Source: CAMPKL01 sp963805925 | GTDB taxonomy: Bacteria; Acidobacteriota; Terriglobia; Bryobacterales; UBA6623 | Assembly (NCBI GenBank): GCA_963805925.1 | Contig: CAWDWB010000003.1 | Location: 434,001-498,000 of the forward strand | Reading direction: 5' to 3' | DNA length: 64,000 bases | Shown here: positions 38,931 through 46,710 of the stretch, piece after piece | Layout of the letters: every line of letters begins with the position of its first letter | Numbering within the stretch: position 1 is the stretch's first letter | Translations under genes and position numbers: made by a program | The notes under the pieces: generated by a model | What the model was told of the DNA's origin: nothing | Database searches by the model: none | What the model saw: the letters and a program-made list of their open reading frames with translations, nothing else

Positions 38931-39094
38931 CAAAAAGACCTCTGATCCGAAACGCTCGGCTTGACTGCCTTGCCGAGCTTCTCGACAATCCAATAGGTGG
39001 TTAATCGTCGAGCCGAATTGTAGCGTCTTGGGCCTCATGAAAGGACCTCCAGCCAGTGCCGCGAGTAGTTTCCTGTATTGGAATTTGCAGGACG

Positions 39095-40793
39095 TGAAGC
39101 TGTGAAGGAATAGCATTGCCGAAGCGCGAAGGAGATTCGGGGAAGGCGAGAGGAGCGCGAGGGGCAAGGATTGGTAGAGCGGCTGGGGCGACCGAGGGTT
39201 CGGGTTTGGGCGCTCGCCTGGGGCGCTGGCCGGATGTTTCGCCGCTAGGCGCGGGCGAGTTCGGGAGCTAATCGAAAGGCGCGTTGCAAGTTGTAAGTCA
39301 ACGCCGCCCACAGGGCTTCGCAGCGAACCTTCGAAAGGCCGCGCGTGGCGAAGCGCCGCAACCCGAGCTTGGTCTTGATCCAAGCGTTCGGAAACTCGAT
39401 CAAGGGAGCACGTCGCTTATAAATCGCCTGCGCTTCGGGCGTTTGCATCTTGCGGTCGAAGGCTTCGACTGCCGGATCCGACAGTTGCAGCGACACCGAG
39501 CGTCCGCGCTTGGAGATATTCAACTTGGGACAACATTTCCGGCGCGCCGCACAGTGGCGACAGTCCTCGCCGTGCGCCGCCCAGGTGAGGGTCTTGCGTC
39601 CGCCTGGCAGTCCGCGTTCGCCGCGATAGGGCAGCCGCTTGCCTTCAGGACAAACCATCTCGTTCAGCGCTTCCTCGTAGCGGAAACGATCGAAACGATA
39701 GTCCGGCTTGCTGCCGCCGGCCACGCCTAGCGGTGCTTCGGAACGGCCCGTCATCGCGCCGTAGAAGTCGATCGAACGCTCGGCCATGGCTACAACCGTC
39801 GGGTGATTCGTATAACCGCCGTCGGCCAACGCTTGCCGCGGATAACGCCCGAAGGTCGTCTTCACCCGCTCCATCGCCGCCGGCAGTTGCGAGGCGTCTT
39901 GCGGATCGTTGACCGTTTCGACATCGACGATGAACCCGTGCGCTTGGTCGGCGGCAAGTTGCACGTTGTAGGACGGCGCCAAGCCGCCATCGCCGCTGCG
40001 CATGAAACGCGCGTCGGGATCGCTCGAGGAAGCTTTTTGCGGTTTGCTCTTGGCGGTCTTCTTCGCCGCTTGCAGCCGCTCGATCTCAGCCAGCGCCGTC
40101 TCCAGGCGCCGCTCGCGTTCGCTTGCCGCTCGCCGCCGCGCTCCTTCTTGACGCTTGGTCGTTTGCTCTTCCGCTTCTTGGCGTTCGAGTTCTTCCAGGT
40201 GACGCCGCGCCGTCGACAGGTGCGCCTTCATCGCGTCCTTGCGGCGGAAGCTCCTACGCCCGGCGTTGGCGCGGATCTTGGTGCCGTCGGCGGCCACGCG
40301 TTCGAGCGTGATCAACCCGTTCTTCGTCAACATCGCCAGTACTTGAACGAACAACTCCTGCAACGCCTCGCCGTGCGACACGCGAAAGTCCGACAGCGTG
40401 TGATGGTTGATCGGATGCAGCCCGGTCAGCCACTGAAGCCCGGGTTCATGCTCCATCTGGCGGGCGATCTCGCGCGCCGCGTGCAGCCCTTTCGAGTAGG
40501 CGTAGAGCCACACCGAAACCAACAACTGCGGCGCATGCGCGCTGCGTCCGACGTGGCCCTCGACCGCCCGCGCCTCGCTTTCGAAGCGCGATAGATCGAG
40601 TCGTTCGACCACTCGCCAGATCTTACGCGCCGCGTGATCCTCGTCGATCAAGCGGTCCACGTCCAGCGGTTGCAGCACTTGCTGCGTTCGGTTGATTGCG
40701 ATGTAACGCGGCGCCGCGCTTCCTTCTTCTCTCGCCATATCGCCAGTCTCGGCGCCTTGCCCCTCCCCATGCAAGGATTGATTCACAGCTTCA
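39095..40793 (-). mobile_element. IS1182-family insertion sequence (approximate limits)
   Basis: TGAAGCTGTGAA at 39095-39106 is repeated in inverted orientation at 40782-40793, flanking the transposase gene. Weaker similarity continues outward for about ten bases, so the true ends may lie slightly beyond. No target duplication could be identified. Confidence 0.6.
39245..40738 (-). CDS. IS1182-family transposase
   Basis: About 497 residues. It shows the family order: DVDRLIDEDHAARKIWRVVE, RSAHAPQLLVSVWLYAYSKG and LQWLTGLHPINHHTLSDFRV, then the DDE core (RVAADGTKIRANAGRRSFRR; PRQALADGGYTNHPTVVAMA) and the C-terminal Cys-rich HCAARRKCCPKL with FPNAWIKTKLGLRRFATRGL. ATG at 40736-40738 is preferred to a GTG at 40786 because the latter lies inside the terminal repeat. 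The frame is intact. Confidence 0.92.
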   Translation of the reverse strand: MAREEGSAAPRYIAINRTQQVLQPLDVDRLIDEDHAARKIWRVVERLDLSRFESEARAVEGHVGRSAHAPQLLVSVWLYAYSKGLHAAREIARQMEHEPGLQWLTGLHPINHHTLSDFRVSHGEALQELFVQVLAMLTKNGLITLERVAADGTKIRANAGRRSFRRKDAMKAHLSTARRHLEELERQEAEEQTTKRQEGARRRAASERERRLETALAEIERLQAAKKTAKSKPQKASSSDPDARFMRSGDGGLAPSYNVQLAADQAHGFIVDVETVNDPQDASQLPAAMERVKTTFGRYPRQALADGGYTNHPTVVAMAERSIDFYGAMTGRSEAPLGVAGGSKPDYRFDRFRYEEALNEMVCPEGKRLPYRGERGLPGGRKTLTWAAHGEDCRHCAARRKCCPKLNISKRGRSVSLQLSDPAVEAFDRKMQTPEAQAIYKRRAPLIEFPNAWIKTKLGLRRFATRGLSKVRCEALWAALTYNLQRAFRLAPELARA

Positions 40794-40999
40794 GTGACCC
40801 AATCTGAGCCTTTCGCCGCGCAGCCAGAAGCAACGATTCAGGAGGCCCACAGTGCCAAGGGCTAATTTTTCGAGCCGCAGCCAGAGAATTTTTTCGGTAG
40901 GGCCTTTGTCGCTGGGTGAGGACTACTTGGTATTTCCTCCGCCTATGGGAGTTGCGGGGGATAGATCAGTAGCTACGGCTTATCCAAATCGACCTGTGG

Positions 41000-41671
41000 A
41001 TGAGCCACCGCAAGGCAGATCGGCGAAAGCTGGATTGTCGAGTTCGTCCTACCGCGAGAACATAGGCCCGGTTTCCCGCACCGTCGCGAAGGAGACGGCC
41101 GCGCGGCGCAAGGCCACGCCGGCAGAGTGAGCCTGGAGGTTGACCACAAAGTCGAGGAGCCGCTATTCGAGAAGGCCTGCGCACGTTACCTCGATTGGTA
41201 CAAAGCACATAGCCGGCCTTGATCGTTCGAGCGCCGCTAGGCCTCAGCGGTAGATCTCAACGATTCCTTCGCCAGCAAGCGGCTCGCGCAGATCGGAGCG
41301 TTCACCGTCGCGGGCTACAAACTCAAGCGAAAGAAGGTCGGACGGGCGGATGAGACCGTCAACCGCGAGGTAGTCTTGCCAAGCATCTGTTCTCGAAAGC
41401 CGTTGAATGGAAGCTAGCGAAAGCGAACCCGCTCACGAGCGTGACGCTATTTCACGACCTTAGGCATACCTACGGCAGCTGGCTGGCGATGCAGGGCGTC
41501 ATCGCGGAGGGTTTCATGGAACACAGGACGCCAAGCATGACCTTGCGATACACTCACTTAAGCATGGACTGCAAGCGCGAAGCGGTCGGACGGTTGCCAG
41601 CGCTAGGCGAAACAGAGTCGCCCTCAAATTTCCCCATCACGGGAAATCGGGACTCAAGCGGTAGCCGCTAA
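41000..41671 (+). pseudogene. Tyrosine recombinase (integrase) relic
   Basis: Pieces of a phage-type integrase appear in different frames: KSWIVEFVLP near 41.03 kb, EEPLFEKACARYLDWYKAHS near 41.2 kb, NDSFASKRLAQIGAFTVAGY near 41.27 kb, and the catalytic C-terminus TLFHDLRHTYGSWLAMQGV (H-L-R-H) with MEHRTPSMTLRYTHLSMDCK (H-R and the Tyr of the active site) at 41.44-41.6 kb. Several indels and one stop separate them. It lies 20 bases before a tRNA gene, the usual neighbourhood of such integrases. Confidence 0.8.
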
Positions 41672-41690
41672 GTAGTTTGTAATCAACGCT

Positions 41691-41779
41691 GCTGGAGTGG
41701 CGGAATTGGCAGACGCACCGGACTCAAAATCCGGCGACCTTTACCGGTCGTGTGGGTTCGACCCCCACCTCCAGCACCA
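41691..41779 (+). tRNA. tRNA-Leu (anticodon CAA)
   Basis: An 89-nt type II tRNA. The acceptor GCTGGAG pairs with CTCCAGC, followed by discriminator A and an encoded CCA. The anticodon stem CCGGA/TCCGG encloses the loop CTCAAAA, giving anticodon CAA (reads UUG). A variable arm (GCGACCTTTACCGGTCGT) and T-arm (GTGGGTTCGACCCCCAC) complete the cloverleaf. Confidence 0.97.
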
Positions 41780-42041
41780 CAACCCAACTGAGAGTCTTTA
41801 TCGTCTCGCGGCTTAGTCGTTCGCCGCCGTCTGAATCTATTAGATCTAGGACGAGTAGGGAGATAAAAACATTCTCGCCTAGCCTCTCGAATCAAACGTC
41901 CGGCATCGCGGATTCGATCGTTCCCACCCTGAACCAGTTGCTTCGTAGCAGGCTCGGTCGCTCCCTGGTCATCTTCGTCGTCTCTTTCGTCTGCGTCTTC
42001 CTCGTAGCCGCCGCAGCAGGTTTCTCAGGGCTCCTTTCGCT

Positions 42042-42260
42042 TTGCTCCTGGCCGGCTGCGGCGCCGCGGTAGACATCGTGATGGTCGCTGGCCGCATCGG
42101 GAAGTCTGGAGCAAGAATCGAAGATCTCGGACCCTCCATAACCGTCATCATCGCGGCGAGCGTGGCTCTGCTGATCGCCGCGCTCATCTTCCGCGAAATC
42201 GCCCAGCGCTCGCTCCAATGGACTTCAGAGCGCCCCCTGACCCGGAAAAATCTCCAGTAG
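42042..42260 (+). CDS. Possible small membrane protein
   Basis: Begins at TTG with LLAGCGAAVDIVMVAGRIG and contains a clear membrane helix (SITVIIAASVALLIAALIF) with GC-rich third positions. The preceding hydrophobic stretch (LVIFVVSFVCVFLVAAAAGF) lies in the neighbouring frame, so this may be the second half of a two-helix protein interrupted by one indel. No family is recognised. It overlaps the end of the convergent SRPBCC gene. Confidence 0.35.
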   Translation: MLLAGCGAAVDIVMVAGRIGKSGARIEDLGPSITVIIAASVALLIAALIFREIAQRSLQWTSERPLTRKNLQ

Positions 42261-42683
42261 CCTCTTCCGCCGGTACTCAAAGATCCGTTTCACGTCTGGC
42301 TCAACGAGCAGACGGTTCACCAGAGGCCCACCCAAGACCGCGTAAACCACATCGTCTTCGCAAACCGTTTTCCCGTCTCTTTCCATGAAAGTGTGTTCGT
42401 GGTGCCACACCTTGTAGGGTCCGCGTATCTGTTCGTCCACAAATCGGTGCGGCGGCTCCCACTCCGTAATCTCACTCCGCCACCGCAAGGGGAAGCCGCG
42501 AACCTTGAGCCGGTAGTCTATAGTTTGTCCAGGTTTCATTTCAATCGGCGTCGGCGACGTAACCTCGAAATTGAGCCATGGCGGCGTAATCCACTGCAGG
42601 TTAACCGCATTCGCAAAAAACGGGAAAACCCTTTCAAGTGGTTCTGAAATAACAACTTCTGAATGTAGACGGAATAGCTTCAC
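42225..42683 (-). CDS. SRPBCC family protein
   Basis: 152 residues. Starting from GTG at 42681-42683 after a GGGAGGGA site, it reads VKLFRLHSEVVISEPLERVF, FPFFANAVNLQWITPPWLNF and WRSEITEWEPPHRFVDEQIR, then GPYKVWHHEHTFMERDG, the helix-grip fold of cyclase/dehydrase-like SRPBCC ligand-binding proteins. Similar genes accompany the light-regulated lipid clusters of other bacteria. It is divergent from the DUF523 gene and shares its regulatory region. Confidence 0.85.
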   Translation of the reverse strand: MKLFRLHSEVVISEPLERVFPFFANAVNLQWITPPWLNFEVTSPTPIEMKPGQTIDYRLKVRGFPLRWRSEITEWEPPHRFVDEQIRGPYKVWHHEHTFMERDGKTVCEDDVVYAVLGGPLVNRLLVEPDVKRIFEYRRKRLLEIFPGQGAL

Positions 42684-42725
42684 GATCCCTCCCACCACAT
42701 CTATCACGAATCGACAATTTTGTCC

Positions 42726-42763
42726 TTGCAGAAAATGTACACCTGTTGTATAGTTTTTGTCAA
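42726..42763 (+). promoter_or_regulatory. Promoter with 11-bp direct repeats, candidate CarH operator
   Basis: TTGCAG (42726-42731), a 17-bp spacer and TATAGT (42749-42754) form a promoter nine bases before the ATG. TGTACA at 42736, TGTATA at 42747 and TGTCAA at 42758 are spaced exactly 11 bp apart, so they overlap the spacer, the -10 and the transcript start. B12-dependent CarH repressors bind 11-bp direct repeats placed in this way. The regulator itself is the last gene of the operon. Confidence 0.55.
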
Positions 42764-43740
42764 TGGCCGAGAAAATTCGAAAGACGACTGAACACCCCTC
42801 TCTACGCCTCGGGGTATCCGCCTGCCTGATGGGTAGAGCGGTCCGATTCGACGGCGGACACAGTCGTGACCGTCTCCTGATGGGCCCAGCGGCCCCTTTC
42901 GCCGAATTCGTTCCCGTCTGCCCCGAGGTCGAGATGGGCTTGGGCACTCCCCGGCCGACAATCCGCCTGGAGCGCGACGGCGCCCTCGTAAAACTCGTCC
43001 GGCCCAGCGACGGCCAGGACCTGACCGCCAAGATGCGCGCCTGGGCCGAAGAGCGCGTCTCCCAAATCGCCAAGATGAACCTCTCGGGCTACGTCCTCAA
43101 GAAGGATTCCCCCAGCTGCGGCATGGAGCGCGTCCGCGTCTACGACCAAAACGGCTCTCCAGGACGCGACGGCCGCGGCATTTTCGCCGAAGTCCTCATG
43201 GAACGCCTGCCTCTGTTGCCCGTCGAGGAAGACGGCCGACTCCACGACGCCACGCTCCGCGAAAACTTCTTTGAACGCGCCTTCGCCTACGACCGCGTCC
43301 GCAAGCTCTTCGTCGAAGGCTGGACCGCGGGCGACGTCGTCCGCTTTCACTCTTGCGAAAAGCTTCTGCTGCTCTCGCACGACCCCAAGAGCTACTCCGA
43401 ACTCGGACGCCTCGTCGCCGCCGTCAAGAAGCACGACCGCGAAGAATTCGCCGCTCACTACCAGCGCGTCTTCATGGGCGCCCTGACCAAGAAAGCCTCT
43501 CCCGGCCGGCAAGTCAACGTGCTCGAGCACATCGCCGGCTACTTCAGCAAAAAAGTCGAAGCATCGGAGCGCGCTGAAATCGTTACTCACCTCGAAGACT
43601 TTCGCCAAGGTCTCGTACCGCTAGCGGTTCCACTAGCCCTGCTGCGCCATCACGTCCGCCGCTTCAAGCTCGACTACATCGCCAGCCAAAGCTATCTCAG
43701 CCCTCATCCGAAGGAGTTGAGCCTGCGTAGTCATATGTGA
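42763..43740 (+). CDS. DUF523 and DUF1722 fusion protein (YbbK-YbgA-like)
   Basis: 325 residues. The N-terminal DUF523 has LRLGVSACLMGRAVRFDGGH and the cysteines of VPVCPEVEMGLGTPR and KKDSPSCGMERVRVY. The C-terminal DUF1722 contains WTAGDVVRFHSCEKLLLLSH and RQVNVLEHIAGYFSKKV. This fusion is common, of unestablished biochemical role, and recurrent in photolyase and LitR-regulated clusters; the conserved cysteines suggest a metal or iron-sulfur site. First gene of the operon that runs to the regulator at 50351. Confidence 0.88.
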   Translation: MAEKIRKTTEHPSLRLGVSACLMGRAVRFDGGHSRDRLLMGPAAPFAEFVPVCPEVEMGLGTPRPTIRLERDGALVKLVRPSDGQDLTAKMRAWAEERVSQIAKMNLSGYVLKKDSPSCGMERVRVYDQNGSPGRDGRGIFAEVLMERLPLLPVEEDGRLHDATLRENFFERAFAYDRVRKLFVEGWTAGDVVRFHSCEKLLLLSHDPKSYSELGRLVAAVKKHDREEFAAHYQRVFMGALTKKASPGRQVNVLEHIAGYFSKKVEASERAEIVTHLEDFRQGLVPLAVPLALLRHHVRRFKLDYIASQSYLSPHPKELSLRSHM

Positions 43741-44696
43741 CTCGTATGAACTCCAAGACTTCAGTAATTCCCGCCCCCGGCTGGCTCCTGCGTTGGTTCG
43801 ACAACCACGCTGACGACATCGTCGCGGAATCAGGCGACCTCGACCGCATCGACTGGGCGCGCTGCGTCCCATTCATCGCACTGCACATCGCCTGTCTCGG
43901 CGTTTTCTGGACAGGCTGGAGTTGGACGGCGCTATCCGTCGCCGCGGCGATGTACCTCCTGAGGATGTTTGCCATCACCGGCTTCTATCACCGTTACTTC
44001 TCGCATCGCAGCTTCAAAACCTCGCGCTCGATGCAGGCTTTGATGGCCTTCATCGGCTGCACTTCCGTACAGCGCGACCCCATCTGGTGGGCTTCGCATC
44101 ACGCGCATCATCACGCCAACTCCGATGACCCCGCCGACCCGCATTCCCCCAGCCAGAAGGGTTTCTGGAAGAGTCACGTCGGTTGGTTTCTCACTGTGGA
44201 AGGCTTCAAAACGCGCTGGCAATACGTCGCCAACTGGCGTCGCTTCCCTGAACTGCGCTTCTTGAATCGTTTCGACGTCTTGCCGCCAATCCTTCTTGCG
44301 CTCGCGCTGTTCGCTTTGGGCGCCGTTCTCGAAAACGTTCCGCAATTGAACACTGACCGCTGGCAGATGCTTTTCTGGGGCTTCTTCGTTTCGACCGTCG
44401 CGCTCTATCACGGCACGTTCACCGTCAACTCTATGGCCCACGGCTTCGGCTCACGACGCTACGCCACCAAAGACGACAGCCGCAATAACTTCTGGATCGC
44501 GCTGATCACTCTCGGCGAGGGCTGGCACAACAACCACCACCACTACCCTGGCTCCATTCGCCAAGGGTTCTATTGGTGGGAGATCGATTTCACTTACTAC
44601 GGTCTCCTTCTACTCGAAAAGCTTGGTCTGATCTGGGACTTGCGCAGCGTCCCCCGACACATTCGCGAGCGCAACTTGGCGGAGGCTCAATCATGA
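43737..44696 (+). CDS. Membrane fatty-acid (acyl-CoA delta-9 type) desaturase
   Basis: 319 residues. Three His boxes, HRYFSH (about 84), HHAHHH (about 121) and HNNHHH (about 266), bind the di-iron centre; four membrane helices surround them. It introduces a cis double bond into an acyl chain and so may supply the unsaturated substrate of the methyltransferases downstream. The GTG at 43737 is favoured: AAGGAG (43721-43726) lies ten bases before it and GTGA overlaps the preceding stop; ATG 43746 is the alternative. Confidence 0.92.
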   Translation: MTRMNSKTSVIPAPGWLLRWFDNHADDIVAESGDLDRIDWARCVPFIALHIACLGVFWTGWSWTALSVAAAMYLLRMFAITGFYHRYFSHRSFKTSRSMQALMAFIGCTSVQRDPIWWASHHAHHHANSDDPADPHSPSQKGFWKSHVGWFLTVEGFKTRWQYVANWRRFPELRFLNRFDVLPPILLALALFALGAVLENVPQLNTDRWQMLFWGFFVSTVALYHGTFTVNSMAHGFGSRRYATKDDSRNNFWIALITLGEGWHNNHHHYPGSIRQGFYWWEIDFTYYGLLLLEKLGLIWDLRSVPRHIRERNLAEAQS

Positions 44697-45943
44697 AGAT
44701 CGCCGTCATCGGATCCGGCGTCTCCGGCCTCATCGCCGCTCGCGGCCTCCATCGCAGACACGACATCACCATTTTTGAGGCAGCTCCCTACGTCGGCGGA
44801 CACGTCAACACCATAGACGTGGACCTCGGCGATGAGCGTCACGCCATCGACACCGGTTTCATCGTCTTCAACGAAACGAACTACCCCCACTTCACACAGT
44901 TGCTCAAAGACCTCGACGTCGCTTCCAAGCCAACCGCCATGAGCTTCAGCGTCCGCTGCGATCAAAGCGGCCTAGAGTACAACGGTACATCGATCAATCG
45001 CCTTTTCTCACAGCGCACCAACTTCCTCCGCCCGCGCTTCTACAAGATGGTCCGCGACATTTTGCGCTTCAACCGTGAGGCCGCCGGATTGCTTGCTGGC
45101 AGCGGCGACGACATCTCCGTCGCCGACTATTTGCAGGCCAACCACTACAGCGAAGCCTTTGCCGAGAAATATCTCATTCCGCTCGGTTCGTCGCTTTGGT
45201 CCTGCCCCGCCGGAACGTTCCGCAACTTCCCCATCCGCTTCGTCGTCGAGTTTCTCTCCAACCACGCCATGATGCAGGTCGACGGACGCCCCACCTGGCG
45301 CGTCGTCGAAGGCGGTTCGCAACGCTACGTCGAGAAGCTCATCGTTCCGTTTGAGAATCGTATCCGCCTCAGCACGCCAGTGAAGTCCGTGCAACGCCAC
45401 ACGGACCGCGTGCGCATCGTTGACGCCTACGGCTCCGCCGGAGATTTCGACCACGTTGTCTTCGCCTGTCATAGCGATCAAGCCTTGCGACTGCTGCAGG
45501 CTCCGACCACCAAAGAGACTGAGCTGCTCACGGCTTTCCCCTACCAGCGCAACGAAGCCGTGTTACACATGGACGCCTCCGTGCTGCCCAAGCGCAAGCT
45601 CGCCTGGGCCGCGTGGAACTATCACATCCGTCACGATGGAGCCGAGCAGGCCGCCGTGACCTACAACATGAACATCCTGCAAGGAATCCGTTCGCGTCGT
45701 GTATTCAACGTCACCTTGAACGACGACGACGGCATCGACCCCGGCTTGATCGTTCGCCGCATTATCTACGAGCACCCCATCTTTACGGACCGCCGTTCCG
45801 AAGCGCAGCAGCGTCACGGCGAACTCATCGGCCCCAATCGCACTTCCTACTGCGGGGCCTACTGGGGCTACGGTTTCCACGAAGACGGCGTCCGCAGCGG
45901 GCTCGCGGTGTGTGACGTGCTCGACCAAGCGAGGGCCGCATAA
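44693..45943 (+). CDS. FAD-dependent amine-oxidase-like oxidoreductase
   Basis: 416 residues. MKIAVIGSGVSGLIAARGLH is the dinucleotide-binding motif, GHVNTIDVDLGDERHAIDTG is typical of the COG2907 group, and the C-terminus YCGAYWGYGFHEDGVRSGLA closes the FAD site. This enzyme, DUF1365 and a CFA-like methyltransferase form a conserved trio; in Rhodobacter a homologue takes part in furan fatty acid formation (acyl desaturation after methylation). The ATGA overlap with the desaturase shows coupling. Confidence 0.9.
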   Translation: MKIAVIGSGVSGLIAARGLHRRHDITIFEAAPYVGGHVNTIDVDLGDERHAIDTGFIVFNETNYPHFTQLLKDLDVASKPTAMSFSVRCDQSGLEYNGTSINRLFSQRTNFLRPRFYKMVRDILRFNREAAGLLAGSGDDISVADYLQANHYSEAFAEKYLIPLGSSLWSCPAGTFRNFPIRFVVEFLSNHAMMQVDGRPTWRVVEGGSQRYVEKLIVPFENRIRLSTPVKSVQRHTDRVRIVDAYGSAGDFDHVVFACHSDQALRLLQAPTTKETELLTAFPYQRNEAVLHMDASVLPKRKLAWAAWNYHIRHDGAEQAAVTYNMNILQGIRSRRVFNVTLNDDDGIDPGLIVRRIIYEHPIFTDRRSEAQQRHGELIGPNRTSYCGAYWGYGFHEDGVRSGLAVCDVLDQARAA

Positions 45944-46710
45944 TGCATTCGGCGATCTTCAAGGGCACGGTTCGGCACACTCGCCTGGCGCCGCATCGCC
46001 ACGAGTTCAAGTACTCGATCTTCCAGCTCTACTTAGATCTTTCCGAACTCGATCAGGTTTTTCGTGGACGCTGGCTTTGGTCCGCCAAACGCCCAGCCCT
46101 GGCTTGGTTCCGGCGGGAAGATCACTTCGGCGATCCTTCCCAGACGCTCGACGAATCCGTACGTGATCTCGTCGAGTCCGAGACCGGCAACCGCCCCGCC
46201 GGGCCGATTCGCCTGCTAACGCATCTGCGTTACTTCGGCTACGTCATGAACCCGGTGAGCTTCTACTACTGCTTCGATCCAAGCGGCGAGCAAGTGGAAT
46301 CCGTCGTCTCCGAAGTCCACAACACTCCTTGGGGAGAACGCCATTGTTATGTCGCGCGCGGCCCGTTCGGTGAGCAGTTGTCCAACGCGCGCGAGTTCGC
46401 CAAAGAGTTTCACGTTTCGCCCTTCATGGCCATGAGCCAAACCTATCGTTGGGGCTTCACCGCTCCGGCCCGGTCATTGCTCGTGCGCATGAGCAACCGC
46501 GAAAATGACCGCACTGTCTTCAGCGCCGCCATGATGTTGGAACGCGAACCGATTACTGCGGGCTCACTAGCCAAGGTTCTCATCAACTATCCGGCCATGA
46601 CGCTCCAGGTCGTCGCCGCAATCTACTGGCAGGCCCTCAAGCTCTGGATCAAAGGCGTGCCCTTTCATGAGCACCCAAAACATGCCGACCGCGGAGAGGT
46701 AAAAGCATAG
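45943..46710 (+). CDS. DUF1365 protein
   Basis: 255 residues. MHSAIFKGTVRHTRLAPHRH, YSIFQLYLDLSELDQVF and IRLLTHLRYFGYVMNPVSFY followed by YCFDPSGEQVESVVSEVHNT are the typical DUF1365 blocks. No catalytic role is established; it always accompanies the flavin oxidoreductase and the CFA-like enzyme. It starts on the last base of the preceding stop (TAATG). Confidence 0.92.
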   Translation: MHSAIFKGTVRHTRLAPHRHEFKYSIFQLYLDLSELDQVFRGRWLWSAKRPALAWFRREDHFGDPSQTLDESVRDLVESETGNRPAGPIRLLTHLRYFGYVMNPVSFYYCFDPSGEQVESVVSEVHNTPWGERHCYVARGPFGEQLSNAREFAKEFHVSPFMAMSQTYRWGFTAPARSLLVRMSNRENDRTVFSAAMMLEREPITAGSLAKVLINYPAMTLQVVAAIYWQALKLWIKGVPFHEHPKHADRGEVKA

